A stretch of 64,000 bases of DNA, taken from contig JAXCGZ010000070.1 in NCBI GenBank assembly GCA_037179515.1, positions 30,001 through 94,000 on the forward strand. The letters are read 5' to 3'. Below the pieces are notes generated by a model. That model had not been told where the DNA came from. It saw only the letters and a program-made list of their open reading frames with translations, and did not search any database. Positions 38,213 through 64,000 of the stretch are shown here, in pieces (the stretch's first letter is position 1; each line of letters opens with the position of its first letter). This stretch comes from Halocaridina rubra (Eukaryota > Arthropoda > Malacostraca > Decapoda > Atyidae). The position numbers and the translations under genes were made by a program.

Positions 38213-41200
38213 GTAAGAATATAAATAGGGCTTCAGTAGGTCAGTGGTAGAGTGAAAGAGTCAGGAAGTAGCTAATGCATGTTTGATCCCACCGAAGGGT
38301 GTTAGGAAGGGCATCCAGCCTTAACCCTCCCAGCTCCAGCTTGTTTGTGTGCATCCCCTTGCAAATGGGGACTAATTGTGACATGATTAACTGTGTATTA
38401 CATTGGTAAGACTGTAAATAATCACTGAAGTGAAGGTATGGCTGGAATTAGTAGATTTGTGTCTTTGACACCGACTCAATTATGGATAGGCTATTTTTCC
38501 ACTGGGTGGAACTGGAACTAGTAGTTTTGTCTGTATAAGAATCATTCAATTCTGGATAGGCTACACCTCCACCGCAGAGAGCTGAAACCAGTAGTTTTGT
38601 CTCTGTAAGAGTGAGTCAATTCCAGATTTGCTGTGCCTTCACCGGAGAGAGCTGGAACTAGTACCTTTGTCTCTTTAATAGTGACTCCGTTCCATTTTGG
38701 CTACACTACCTTTAGAAAGAGCTGGAACTAATAGCTTTGTCTCTTTAAGAAGTACTCTGTTCTGGATAGGCTATGCCTCCTTCAGAGAGAGCTGGATCTA
38801 GTAGTTTTGTCTGTTTAAGAGAGACTTAATTCCAGATTGGTTAAACTGCCTTTGGAGAGAGCTGGAACTAGCAGTTCTGTCTCATTGATAGCAACTCGAT
38901 TTTCAATTGGTTGCGTCACCTTTGAAAATGTTCAGAGTAACAACTGACAGTATTTTTTCTTTTGGCTTCTTCTATTAGGGGTCGCCAAAGTGGATCACTT
39001 ATTTCAGTATCTGCCTATCCCCTGTATTCTCCTCTATCACACAACGCACTCTCATGTCTTCTCTCATCACGTCCATAAACCTCCTCCTTGAGTCTATTTT
39101 CTACAGCAATTTCCTCATTTTGACACACCTTTCTTTTGCTTCTACTTCTGTTGTTGACCCCTTTGCCTCTATTTGTTGGCGTGACTTTTCCCTCCATTAT
39201 AGGGGCAATTTGACTCAGAATGGGTTAGCTGCATCCTGTATTTTACAGATCTGCTGGGGGTTATTCGTTCCACCACCTGGTTTTGGGTTTCCCAACTGTG
39301 GGGTTCTTAGGAATATATCCAACTTATTGTTTGTAGTTTTATTTTTATATTTTTGGTTGTTGCTTGTTTTGGGGACCGCGGTAGTTTAGTGCTAGAGTGT
39401 GCGAGTTGAGAAACAACTAACATGGATTCGATCCCACAGTAGAACATTAGGAAGGGCATATAAACTCAGTCCCTCTTCGAATGGGGACTAATTGCAACAC
39501 TTAAAACTGTGCATCTTATTGTGTGTTTGGGCTCCTCTGAGACAGAGTGGATAGGATGACACAGGCTGAATTTTACATCTTATGGAAGTATCTTGAGTCG
39601 AAGCTGGAGAAATACTTCTATAGAGGATCTTATAACGAAGAGTAACCCCAGGGTGCCCGAGGGTTGTTCAGTATTACAAGGCAAGCCAACTAACCTAGCC
39701 TAACAATATACAGGGTTACATAGCCTTACATGGTGTATTCCAATTTGTCAACTTTTGTAGCCAATCTCAAAGCATTGTAAAGGAATAGTGAATTCTTATT
39801 GTAGAGAAGACTGTGAATTACTGTCGATGTTTCTTCTTCCTCACTAATGTACATTCGAATCCTGGTCTTGTCATTAATGCAGTCATATTCCTTTATAAAC
39901 TTCATTGGAATATATTGAAACTTCATTCTCGGCAATGAAGAGGTATCTAATTTATTCCTGTCTGACAGTTTTGAGCAAGAATGAAATAAATAAAAAAAAT
40001 GAGCACATAAAATTGTGCTCTCTGCGAGCCTTCCTAAGGCAGAGACAATTATTTTTGTATAAATTGGTCATCCTTCAACCCATCTTACAGAATCTTGGTA
40101 ACAGATGGGACGTATCGAAAACGACTTCTCTTATATTTTTTCTCACTTAATTCAATTGGAATTGCAATGTTTTTTCATAAAATTTGCCAGTGTATAGGTT
40201 AAGTAATAGTCAAAAGGATATCTCTTGCATGTAATTATTTTTTCCAGGTAATGAACTGTTGGCCAGCTCTTGCAACTCTCCAGATTTCACAATGGACTCG
40301 ACATCACTCGATGCTAAAGACAAGGAAGAGATGATATCTCCTAATTCTTCAGAATCTGGGGAAGTGGGTAGAGATTTACCAGAGTCAGGTAGACTCTCCC
40401 AAAAGAAGAATTATTGTTCACAATTTAACCCTCACATTTCCATGAGTAAATGCACAAAAGCAAAAGTTCAGAAATATTATAAGCAAAGGACTTATAGTTA
40501 CATTAAAAAGTTGAAGAATACTATTCTTAAACAGAGAAATACAATCCGTTACCTTATGTTTAAGTTAAAGAAACTTGAAAATAGTTCAAGGATAGGGTCT
40601 GGTCTTTCTAGAATGCAATCTGTGAGGTCTTCATTGCCTGTTGATAATGTACCTGAATGTAACTTGTGTGAGAGAGTACAGTCACAATCTGAAAATAATG
40701 TAAATGGTTATTCAACTGCCAAGGAGATTCCCTGTGGTGACATTCATCAACATATTCCAGAGGCACAGTCGTTAGATGGATGTACAGCGTCCACTAAACA
40801 CATCACAAAACATTCAGATTTGCACTGCAAACTACAAGAAGTACCATTCATAGAAGATATGGCTCTAAATAATTTAGAAATACAGATGGTCGAGAGTGAT
40901 ACTTTGGATGTCACATCCAGTGCATTAACTAACAAAGATATAGATGGAGAGGAGGTGGACGAAGAATTAAAAAAACTCGTGGAAGATTTCATGTGTAGGG
41001 AAGATGTCTCTGTCGTTGATATCAGCATGAAGTATTTACGAAGTGGAGGAAGAATGACACAATTCCGAAGGAATTTTCTGAGTTTATTGTACAAGCAGTT
41101 TTGTGCGGAAGTCACTTCCAATTGTACATTTTCGCAGTTTCGTAGATACATTCCGGAATATGTCATTAAGCCAGAACCGACATTTTGGAAAACTATTATT

Positions 41201-42241
41201 TGCTCTAGATGTGAAAATGCAGAGCTGAAGTTTGTGGAGGTTGTGACCAAAATTTTACACCGAGATGACATATTTCTTGAAGAGGTCCTTATAAAACAGG
41301 ATTTGCTCGACTTTGTCACGCAAGAACTTGATAAATTGAAGAGTTGCACGGAGCCATTTACGTATATGACTTGGGCAAAGACTCTATTAGGCAGAATGGA
41401 AGCTAATGAAAATATTGTTACCACTACAGTAGGAAGTGCTTGCACAGATCTGCTGAAAGAGCTCGACTTGCTTAAGGAACACATGAACCGGTGTTACGTG
41501 CAGTTTGAGGCCGTGCGAGAAGCGAGAGAAGAGACCGAAATATCTCCGATCCATGCTCTCGTCCACATCGACTGGTATGAGAGCCCTGCATATTTTGTAG
41601 CTCGACACTTGCACACGTCATATGACGTCGACGGATTCAAAACTCTTCACACTGGGTACGTGAGGACTAAGGAGAAATCGTATGGATTCGCTTCTCTCTC
41701 CGACTGTAAAAATCTCATTGCCCCAGCAGTATGGGCAAGTGTCAATGATATTTTAGTAAATCTAGCAAAAGAAGGCATGAAAGTAATAACCGTAGTTTCT
41801 GATCCTTCGACTCCACAGTATTGCAACAAAGGCAACTTTTTCTTGATGAGGAGGTTCGCGAAGCTGAACAAGGTTGATTTGAAATGGGTCTATTTAGAAG
41901 CCGGTCACGGGAAAGGGATAGCAGCTTCTGTGGGGGCCAAAGTGAAGGACATCATGTGTGATACGATAGACAGGTACAAAGACAAGTCTTTTAAGTATAC
42001 GGCCGACATACTTCCGTACCTCAAAGATCTGACTGTGCCTGTTCGATTTTTTTCTCATTCTGAAAACCTAGTTCAACAGTACAAGAATCTTATTTCGCGC
42101 CAACATTTACAGGCCATTCCCCGTACTTCCAAGGTACGAGAAGTGTGTGTGAAAGAAACGACGTTTTATGTGAAAGAATCCTCGGCTGATAAACTGCCAT
42201 TCTTTTCTCTCGATACAAAGGTGAGAGGAATAACTATATAA
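38128..42241 (+). CDS. transposase-derived (DDE-like) protein, two coding exons, 692 aa
   Basis: Exon 38128-38212 encodes MLSPDDCFQEISVEEIKIEN and continues to DISDSN. The first in-frame ATG after a stop at 38059 is used. The donor ATG|gtaaga joins in phase to an acceptor TTTTTTCCAG|GT at 40248, giving SNGNELLASS, and the frame runs to TAA at 42239-42241. The N-terminal third is acidic and serine-rich, followed by a basic coiled-coil-like stretch (about residues 110-150). The C-terminal part looks like an RNase-H-fold DDE transposase domain: HIDWYES (D470), VVSDPSTPQYCNKG (D547) and LEAGHGKGIAA (E579), a pattern I know from uncharacterised transposase-like proteins of arthropods and cnidarians. 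I see no zinc-finger or THAP motif, no terminal repeats around the gene, and an intron, all of which favour domestication. The family name is uncertain. Confidence 0.75.
38229..38385 (+). mobile_element. SINE family B, in DDE gene intron
   Basis: Plus copy 17 bp after the exon 1 donor: GTCAGTGGTAGAGTG, TTTGATCCCACCGAAGGG, GGAAGGGCATCCAGCCTTAA and GCAAATGGGGACTAATTGTG. Confidence 0.8.
38430..38935 (+). repeat. six tandem units of about 80 bp in the DDE gene intron
   Basis: Units contain GAGAGAGCTGGAACTAGTAG, TTTTGTCTCT.TAAGAGTGAC and AATTCCAGATTGGCTA with 15-25 percent divergence. Confidence 0.8.
38985..39200 (-). mobile_element. RTE-like LINE fragment, minus strand, in intron
   Basis: GGGGTCGCCAAAGTGGATCA and CATGTCTTCTCTCATCACG..CATAAACCTCCT match the antisense of the same LINE end seen at 25785-26115; in sense it ends like (M)IH.GDP. 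It lies in the intron of the DDE-like gene. Confidence 0.45.
39371..39516 (+). mobile_element. SINE family B, in DDE gene intron
   Basis: Plus copy with CGGTAGTTTAGTGCTAGAGT head, GATTCGATCCCACAG and an internal deletion. Confidence 0.75.
39620..39735 (+). repeat. dispersed repeat family H, in DDE gene intron
   Basis: Second copy of the repeat seen at 29530-29640. Confidence 0.5.
39726..39935 (-). other. unassigned 69-codon open frame in the DDE gene intron
   Basis: Minus strand. The peptide contains CINDKTRIRMYISEEEETST and looks less biased than the simple-repeat frames, but I recognise no family. It could be a fragment of an old element. Confidence 0.2.
39928..40230 (+). repeat. intronic segment duplicated at 44105-44440 (copy 1)
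   Basis: This last part of the DDE gene's intron aligns along about 300 bp with 44105-44440. Both start with GGCAA.GAAGA, share CCT.AGGCAG, then CGTATC.AAA.., and end TAGTCAAAAG. Similarity stops about 20 bp before the splice acceptor. Confidence 0.6.
40248..42241 (+). CDS. main exon of the DDE-like gene
   Basis: 1994 nt, two bases plus 664 codons including the stop. It carries the whole DDE-like domain. Close to the end the sequence ACAAAG|gtgagagg at 42220-42221 is a credible donor, so an alternative isoform could splice out before the stop. Confidence 0.75.
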
Positions 42242-42640
42242 TTTTATTATGAACTGAGTCTCGTAGTGAAGTGTGAGTGTGGAGGAAATTGGTGCTAGGA
42301 CAATTGTCTCCAGACGTTATTTGAATTTATTCCAATTTACATATCCGAAAATAAAAATGCCTACTATGCATACTTTAGCCCAGCTTAACATGTTCTAACC
42401 TAAATATTTTCACTGGACAATTTTCTTTATTGGAGAATCAGTGGGGCAGTTGTCTTCTGACAGTCATTCCGGTGGAATTGTTATATCAGGCAGTTGTCAG
42501 AAGAAATTGTAGGGGGCAGTTTAGAAGACATCCAGCAAACTACTTTTAATATTGAAGAATCATCGGCGGGTACATCATCTTTTTTGTCTCTAAAATACAA
42601 TTGAAAGGAATAAGCGTAGAATTTTTTATGCATGGAGTCT
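42177..42640 (+). repeat. tandem duplication of the DDE gene tail
   Basis: The stretch 42177-42262 (end of the coding frame plus 3' flank) reappears diverged at 42559-42640. Shared words include GAATC.TCGGC, AGGAATAA and GAGTCTC in the same order and spacing. The second copy has lost the donor-like AAGGTGAG and has an early stop, so it is a remnant. Confidence 0.6.
42350..42355 (+). terminator. candidate poly(A) signal of the DDE-like gene
   Basis: AATAAA about 110 nt after the stop codon, in AT-rich DNA before the duplicated tail. It is a short-word match only. Confidence 0.35.
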
Positions 42641-42645
42641 CATAT

Positions 42646-43450
42646 TATAAATAGATAGATAGATAGACAGATAACTTTATTGTCAAATTGAAGTACACTT
42701 AAGTATACAAAATGAAATTCTTTGTGGCACTGAGCTCCCTACTACAATCAAGATAAAGATAAAATAAGATAGTATAAAAACATGGCCCACACAAACATAT
42801 AGGCTACATTCATGTACATACACATTTACATATACATATCCACATACCTACCCAATTACACACATACAAACATGCACACCCATACACACACGCACATTAT
42901 ACATACGCCCATAATGCTACATTAAGATATACAAACATATCTATCACATTAAAAACCGATCCATCGCAGTGATGTATTGACTTATCTCATGTGTACCACT
43001 TTTAAACTGTTAAAAAGTAAAATACTCTTTGGAATGAAGGATTTCTTATATCTCTCTGTACTTCTTCCAGACCTTAAAAAAGTGCTACAGTTGTGCAGTG
43101 GATGGATTCAATCCGGTATGATCTTTTCTACTTGTTGTATTACTCTTTCCTGATACAGAGTGTCTAGTGGTTCTGTAACTACCCATATTTTCCGGCTCTT
43201 TTTAACAATTATCAAATCCTATTCTTGTCTTTACATGTCAGTTTTCCCTACCAGGTGGCTAATGAGAAGGTGATTACAGATTCAATAATGGATTTATAGA
43301 ACAAACTAATTATCTTCCTACTTATGTGTACATTATTTAGCATACGCATAAAATTAAGCCGTTGGTTATATTTTTTTAACACCAAGTCAGTATTTTCCTT
43401 TCCTTTTAGTTGATTATCTATCACATATCCCAGGTACTTATAATAACTGT
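42646..43450 (-). mobile_element. LINE 3' fragment, minus strand
   Basis: On the minus strand it ends with AATTTGACAATAAAGTTATC and a (TATC)n tail, the usual 3' end of L2/CR1-group LINEs. The preceding frame reads SGRSTERYKKSFIPKSILLF, the common C-terminus of such ORF2 proteins. It is 5'-truncated and in antisense to the DDE-like gene. Confidence 0.65.
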
Positions 43451-44104
43451 TTACAGTTATAAACTGTAAATACAGAAAAATATTGACTTTACAGAGATTT
43501 ATGCAAGTTTGCGTTCGTATACTGTAGTGATGTATGTATATTGCTAGAGTTCAAACTAATAAGAAAGTATTCCTTAATTTACAAGTCTGCATCAGGGTAC
43601 GAAAACAGAACCAATCCTTTCAGATGTTACTTTTGGAAGATTATGTACTCAAGAGCATTTACTTATGCATTTATTTTTTCTATTAAATAGGCCTCTAAAT
43701 GATATTATATTTTTTATTCACTGATATGCAGCTTAGAATGTAAGTTATGACAGATGAATTGTTTTTCTTTTCCCAGTGTGTGTTAAATATAAGAAGAATG
43801 CGTTTCTTAAAAGTTTTAGATACCCAAAGAAGTTAGAATTCATGTATCTATCTATGTATAAAAGCCATAATTTCCCTTGCTAGGGGGAGTGGCTGAGTCA
43901 AGGCAGAAATATGACTCTTTGTGAGAGGAAATACAAAGGAGTGTATTCCCAGTCCCCTTGCTTCACCCCATTTGGTTGACTTTTATGACACACAGGGAAC
44001 ATTGAAAAAGTAATCCTGCCCCCTTAGTGGGAAATTCATTTTATGGTTTTATATTATTTTCATACATAGGCATATGTCACACTGGTCACCATTCTCAGCC
44101 TCTT
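43451..44104. other. nothing recognised except a short family E-like word
   Basis: AT-rich spacer between the LINE fragment and the duplicated intronic segment. GGGGGAGTGGCTGAGTCAAG near 43884 recalls family E in reverse. Confidence 0.4.
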
Positions 44105-44440
44105 CCATGGCAAAGAAGAAATATCTCGTTTTAGCCTGTTAGACATTTTTCAGCAAGGATGAACTATCTCGTCAAAATGTTACCATGCAAAATTACACTT
44201 CCAACAAGTCTTCTCGTCCCTTCTGAGCCATCTTAAGGCAGGGTTGAATATTTTTGTTTTAATTGTGCATTTGCCAAGCCTATTTGTAACATCTCACTTT
44301 CCAATGACCTGCGAGGCGTATCAAAACTGACCTCTCTTGATTTCGTCTCTTATTTTGTCTGGAATTACAAATTTTCTTTGGATAAAATATGCCAGTGAAG
44401 AAGTTAAGGATGTATAGTCAAAAGATGTCATCAGAAAGGT
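44105..44440 (+). repeat. intronic segment duplicated (copy 2), upstream of piggyBac ORF
   Basis: Diverged second copy of 39928-40230. It sits about 140 bp upstream of the piggyBac reading frame, the same relative position that copy 1 has to the DDE-like exon. Confidence 0.6.
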
Positions 44441-44577
44441 GAATAGATATAATTTAGAGTATTTACTATAACAAATATCTTATTATTTTTTATTATAGAT
44501 ATATCTACAACTTTTATAAATGTGTACCTTTTATCGTTGTTGGTATTCATTTCAAATTTTATTAATTTCTCTATTAA

Positions 44578-46089
44578 TTGCTCGATGCACCAGAGGAGCC
44601 ACAACCGTCATGTTCTGCAGCAGATGAAGATTCAACCGAATGGGTAGATATTGAAGACTTTCAAGACTTTGAGCCTCGCTTTGAACCTTCACGTAGCAGG
44701 CAATGCACTATCAGGAGTGATCTATCAAGGAATTCTAGTGCTCTTCAAATATTTTCAAAGCTATTTCCAAGCAGCCTACTTATTCACATTTCAGCGTGCA
44801 TAAATAAGCGGCTGGAAACCTATGCAAAAAACAAGAAAAAGACAATCACTCCTACGAATCCTCATGAAATCAAATCACTTCTAGGCTGTGTTCTCGTAAT
44901 GTGCTTCAACAGGCTCCCCAACTTGAATTCTTATTGGTCTCCCAAAATATCATTGGGCAATGCACTGATCAAAAAGACAATGGCAAGAGATAGGTTCAAG
45001 TTACTATGTCAAAACTGTACTTTGCAGAGCCAAGCAAACCAGATGTTACTTCCAAGCTTTATTACGTTGAAGCTCTGATCTCATGTTTCAAATTCACATT
45101 TCAAAAAGCAAGGCAGCACAGCCCATTCCAGAGCATAGATGAATCTATGACCAAATTCAAAGGAAGAAGCTCCTTGAAACAATATCTCCCACTCAAACCA
45201 GTGAAAAGAGGTATAAAGGTTTGGATGAGATGCGACTCTCACTGGTTATACGTATGATATGAATATATATGTTGGGAGAGAGACTGTCGCTCAAGAGGAC
45301 ACACTAGGAGAGCGAGTAGTGAGAAATCTTTGTAACACCATAAAAGAACGTGATGTGACTTTAGCATTTGACAGGTTTTTCACATCTGTTCATCTGATGA
45401 ATACTCTTCCATTTGCGGCTGTTGGGACTTGCTTGAAGAATCGTAAGAATGTTCCAAACATGGATGCAGTTTTAGAGCGTGGAGATGCTGAGTTCTCTGG
45501 AAATACTAGAGGAACTTTGGCTGCTAAATGGCTTGACACAAAAGAAGTTCTCGTATTGAGCAATTGTCATAAAACTGATATGACAGAAGTAACGAAGAAG
45601 CAAAGGGTTGGCTCAACATCATACATAGGAGGTCCTGAGGCAATTAGTTTCTATTGCAAGATAATGGGAGGCGTTGACATTGCTGACCAGATGGCTGGTT
45701 TGTACGAGTTGGATAGGAAATCTCTGAAATGGTGGAAGAAGGTGTTTTATAGGTGTCTCATGTTCTCGTGTGTCAATGCTTGGGTAATCTACAAGGAGCT
45801 CAAACGTCATACACAAAAGCCTCTGCTTGACTTCATCACTGATCTCTCTGAAGAAATGATAGAATGTGGCCAAGCCTCAAATCCAAACAAGAGAAGCATA
45901 CGATGTGGATGGAGATCGAAACGGGGCAGAAGCATGGAAAATGTTGGAGTGCATTTACCCATCGAAGGTAAAACTCGACGAAGATGCGCAGGGTGCGCTG
46001 ATAAAGGTAATGAAAAGCGCACAAAGACAATGTGCAGTCATTGTCAAGTACCTTTTTGTAAAGATTGTTTTGCCAGATGCTATTCTTAG
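44578..46089 (+). pseudogene. piggyBac transposase, two frameshifts
   Basis: Cut-and-paste DDD transposase of the piggyBac superfamily. The N-terminal part contains SCSAADEDSTEWVDIEDF, then KTITPTNPHEIKSLLG. The catalytic region has the expected acidic residues in SIDESMTKFKGRSS, TLAFDRFFTS and MGGVDIADQM. The end is a cysteine-rich domain, CAGC..17..CSHC...FCKDC. The frame shifts near 45009 (one base lost) and near 45238 (two bases lost after TGCGACTCT) and then returns to the original frame, so the middle 80 codons are read in another frame. There is no ATG at the start, only an open frame, so the 5' end is incomplete. Not functional as it stands. Confidence 0.88.
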
Positions 46090-46415
46090 GTTTATAATGA
46101 CAAGTGAAGGAATAAATATATTTTTTTATTGTTTTACAATTTTGAATAACGATTGATTATTGCTGTAATTGTGCTCATAATAAAGGAAATATGCATTTTT
46201 CACGTTTGAACTATCCTGTTGGTAACAGCCTACTGGGACACATGAATCCCAGTAGACATGTCTGCTGGGACATGTGTCCCAATGCTATAATTTTTACAAT
46301 ATATACAAATAAATTACTTTTTATGATAAATCAGTTAATATGTCTGAAATGAAGCAGATACATCTATTTTTACCTTTCTAATTCCATTACCCGAAAGCTG
46401 TCTCGAAAGGGTTAA
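44578..46415 (+). mobile_element. piggyBac element, right half to its TTAA end
   Basis: Downstream of the transposase a right terminus ends GAAAGGG followed by TTAA (46412-46415), the piggyBac target. Palindromic subterminal DNA lies at 46225-46290, with words such as GGGACACATG, ATGTCTGCTGGGACATGTGTCCC and related inverted copies. I found no matching TTAACCCTTT on the left, so the left end is lost or strongly diverged. Confidence 0.6.
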
Positions 46416-46440
46416 ATATGATGATACAGTAAACTGTACA

Positions 46441-46605
46441 GGGGGCTGCAGGAGCTCATTGGTAGCATGTGCAAGTAAGGAAGTGACTAACATAGGTTCA
46501 AGCCCACTGTGGGATGTTAGACAGGACATCCAGCTGTATAATCCGCTAATAGCTTCAACATGTTTAAATTCACCCCCAATTGAATTGAGACTAATGGTGA
46601 TACAT
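46441..46605 (+). mobile_element. SINE family B beside the piggyBac end
   Basis: Plus copy starting 26 bp beyond the TTAA of the piggyBac terminus: GAGCTCATTGGTAGCATGTG, GTTCAAGCCCACTGTGGG and GACATCCAGCTGTATAATC. Confidence 0.75.
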
Positions 46606-46969
46606 AAAATGGTGCAAACTACTGCAACTTCCATTAAACAAACAACGGTAGGATTGTCAAGTAAAAATGGAGAAAAGTGGCTTGGTCCCATTACTTCTAA
46701 AAGAGAAGCAAATTATGATTGCCACAGTTTCTTTCCCTGAATATTGGAAAATTTCAGTGAAACATAATTAGCTGTGTTATTTTAGATGTTGTCTTGTGAA
46801 TCAATGTGTTGTGCCGTATCAAAAGGAGCTTTACAATTACAATGGCTCTCTCTTTCTTTCAACTGAAAATACAAGAAAAATAAGTCTTGCTTTCATCCTT
46901 TCTATGCAGTCAAACTCGGTCTTTTCCTAGTCTGACTGGAACTCTTCTACTTCTCACCATTATATTTAT

Positions 46970-47183
<214 letters not shown>

Positions 47184-47388
47184 TGTATATGGAATGTTTT
47201 AACAAACAAAAAAAAGGCAGATTTTCAAAATATTCTCACTGAATACATTATATGCACAAAAAGTATCTTCCCATGCCTATACAGTACAGCAATAATAATG
47301 ATAATTTCTTATCTACAAGATAAAGAATATACAGTTGTCCCTCATTGACACAGTCAGTCGGTTCCACCACATCCTGTGTAAGTCAAAA

Positions 47389-47577
47389 TTAATAAACTTT
47401 ATTTCCATTTTACAATGGGTATTCGTCAGCCAGGACAAGCCCCAACCCCCCACTGTGATGTCCACCCACAGCAGTTCCTGCCAGTAAACAGCTTAAACTC
47501 TCGGTCTTGGACGGGGACCGATCTTTCGACCTCGTGAATGCGAAGCCAGCGCGTTACCACTGTACTAGCCAGCAGGC
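47389..47577 (-). mobile_element. SINE family C nested in a pogo-like MITE
   Basis: Minus copy splitting the element at 47333-47797 after GTAAGTCAAAA. This is a clear nested insertion just downstream of OPLAH. Confidence 0.8.
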
Positions 47578-47667
47578 TATGCTTAGCTTATTATCTATAC
47601 CCAACCTCCTGTATACTGTGAATTATGCCTAGATTACTGTACTGTACTTAATACCTAACACTATAAA

Positions 47668-47673
47668 TTTATT
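47668..47673 (-). terminator. OPLAH: candidate poly(A) signal for OPLAH
   Basis: An AATAAA hexamer on the minus strand about 150 nt after the OPLAH stop. It sits inside a pogo-like MITE, so the element may supply the gene's 3' end. It is only a short-word match. Confidence 0.35.
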
Positions 47674-47821
47674 TACAAATGGTATAGTAGTTATAACCTT
47701 TTTTAGTGAAATCCTGTACAATATATGTAAATTTCTTTTTCTTATATTTGCCAGCCGTGTATATTTAAAACCACATAAGATGAGGGGCAACTGTAGCATA
47801 CTCTTTCATAACAACCTGAAA

Positions 47822-63546
<15,725 letters not shown>

Positions 63547-63616
63547 CTACGTGTGCAAGATAAAGATTTGGTATACAGGATGTTGGTTTTACATACATTG
63601 TCTTTTGAAGCTCTAT

Positions 63617-63724
<108 letters not shown>

Positions 63725-64000
63725 TGCATAGAACCAGAGCATCAATTATACTCTGTAAAGGAATTTCTAACAATTCTCAGCGATGTATGGGCAAGGAGCT
63801 AATAGTGGTCTTGATGTAACATCATATTTTTAAGAATTCATTATTCCACAATTGCCAGTCTCTTAACATATACCATAACCAGCAAAAGTTAGAGAGACAT
63901 TTTTCTTATATCCAACCAACAAGAAATAAATTCCAACAATTATCTCAAAATAGTCTAACAATTATTGTATCCCGCAAAGATATGTAACCTGCAGAACCCC

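Larger units (their letters stand above)
47333..47797. mobile_element. pogo/Tigger-like MITE, split by a SINE
   Basis: Ends read TA|CAGTTGTCCCTCAT and ATGAGGGGCAACTG|TA, inverted repeats with a TA target duplication as in the Tc1/mariner-pogo group. Inside is CCTAGATTACTGTACTGTAC. Without the nested family C SINE it is about 270 bp. Related copies: 37600-37895 and 61908-62065. Confidence 0.65.

Noticed and set aside
40747..41484. 245-codon minus-strand frame
   Set aside because: Antisense of the DDE-like exon, with no recognisable motif.

Overview
This is a repeat-saturated stretch of an animal nuclear genome with intron-split genes. It contains the two ends of two conserved genes, one transposase-derived gene, and many transposable elements. 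The protein matches (an Orbit-like CLASP exon, 5-oxoprolinase exons), short runs of the arthropod telomere word TTAGG, very long AG, AT, AAT and AC/AT/GT microsatellites, and several tRNA-derived SINE families suggest an arthropod, most likely a decapod crustacean. The species assignment is inference. I recognised no prokaryotic gene, rRNA gene or CRISPR array.

Layout. 1-26 kb: no host gene recognised. This part holds microsatellites, satellite-like tandem arrays, SINEs, two foldback elements and a nearly complete CR1-type LINE (about 11.7-15.7 kb, + strand, ORF1 intact, ORF2 damaged). 26.9-27.4 kb: first coding exon of a CLASP/Orbit microtubule plus-end protein on the - strand, with a possible noncoding exon near 32.9 kb. 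27-38 kb: SINEs and microsatellites. 38.0-42.3 kb: a two-exon + strand gene for a 692-residue protein with a DDE-transposase-like C-terminal domain (D470, D547, E579), probably domesticated. 42.6-46.4 kb: a LINE 3' fragment and a frameshifted piggyBac transposase. 47.8-63.5 kb: the last nine coding exons of 5-oxoprolinase (OPLAH) on the - strand. Its introns hold a second, nearly identical CR1 element with an uninterrupted ORF2 frame (54.3-57.2 kb, same sense as the gene), a decayed L2/Crack-like LINE (50.1-53.4 kb) and many SINEs.

The genes form no operon or visible pathway. OPLAH belongs to the gamma-glutamyl (glutathione) cycle and CLASP to the microtubule cytoskeleton. The main story is mobile DNA: a recently active CR1 family, tRNA-derived SINEs with readable target-site duplications, MITEs and foldbacks, and a transposase-like gene that appears to have been co-opted. 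The strongest leads are the DDE-like gene and the duplicated sequence around it, a slippery heptamer in exact -1 register between CR1 ORF1 and ORF2, and the foldback pair. All homology statements come from reading the sequence and from memory of the protein families; no database search was run.
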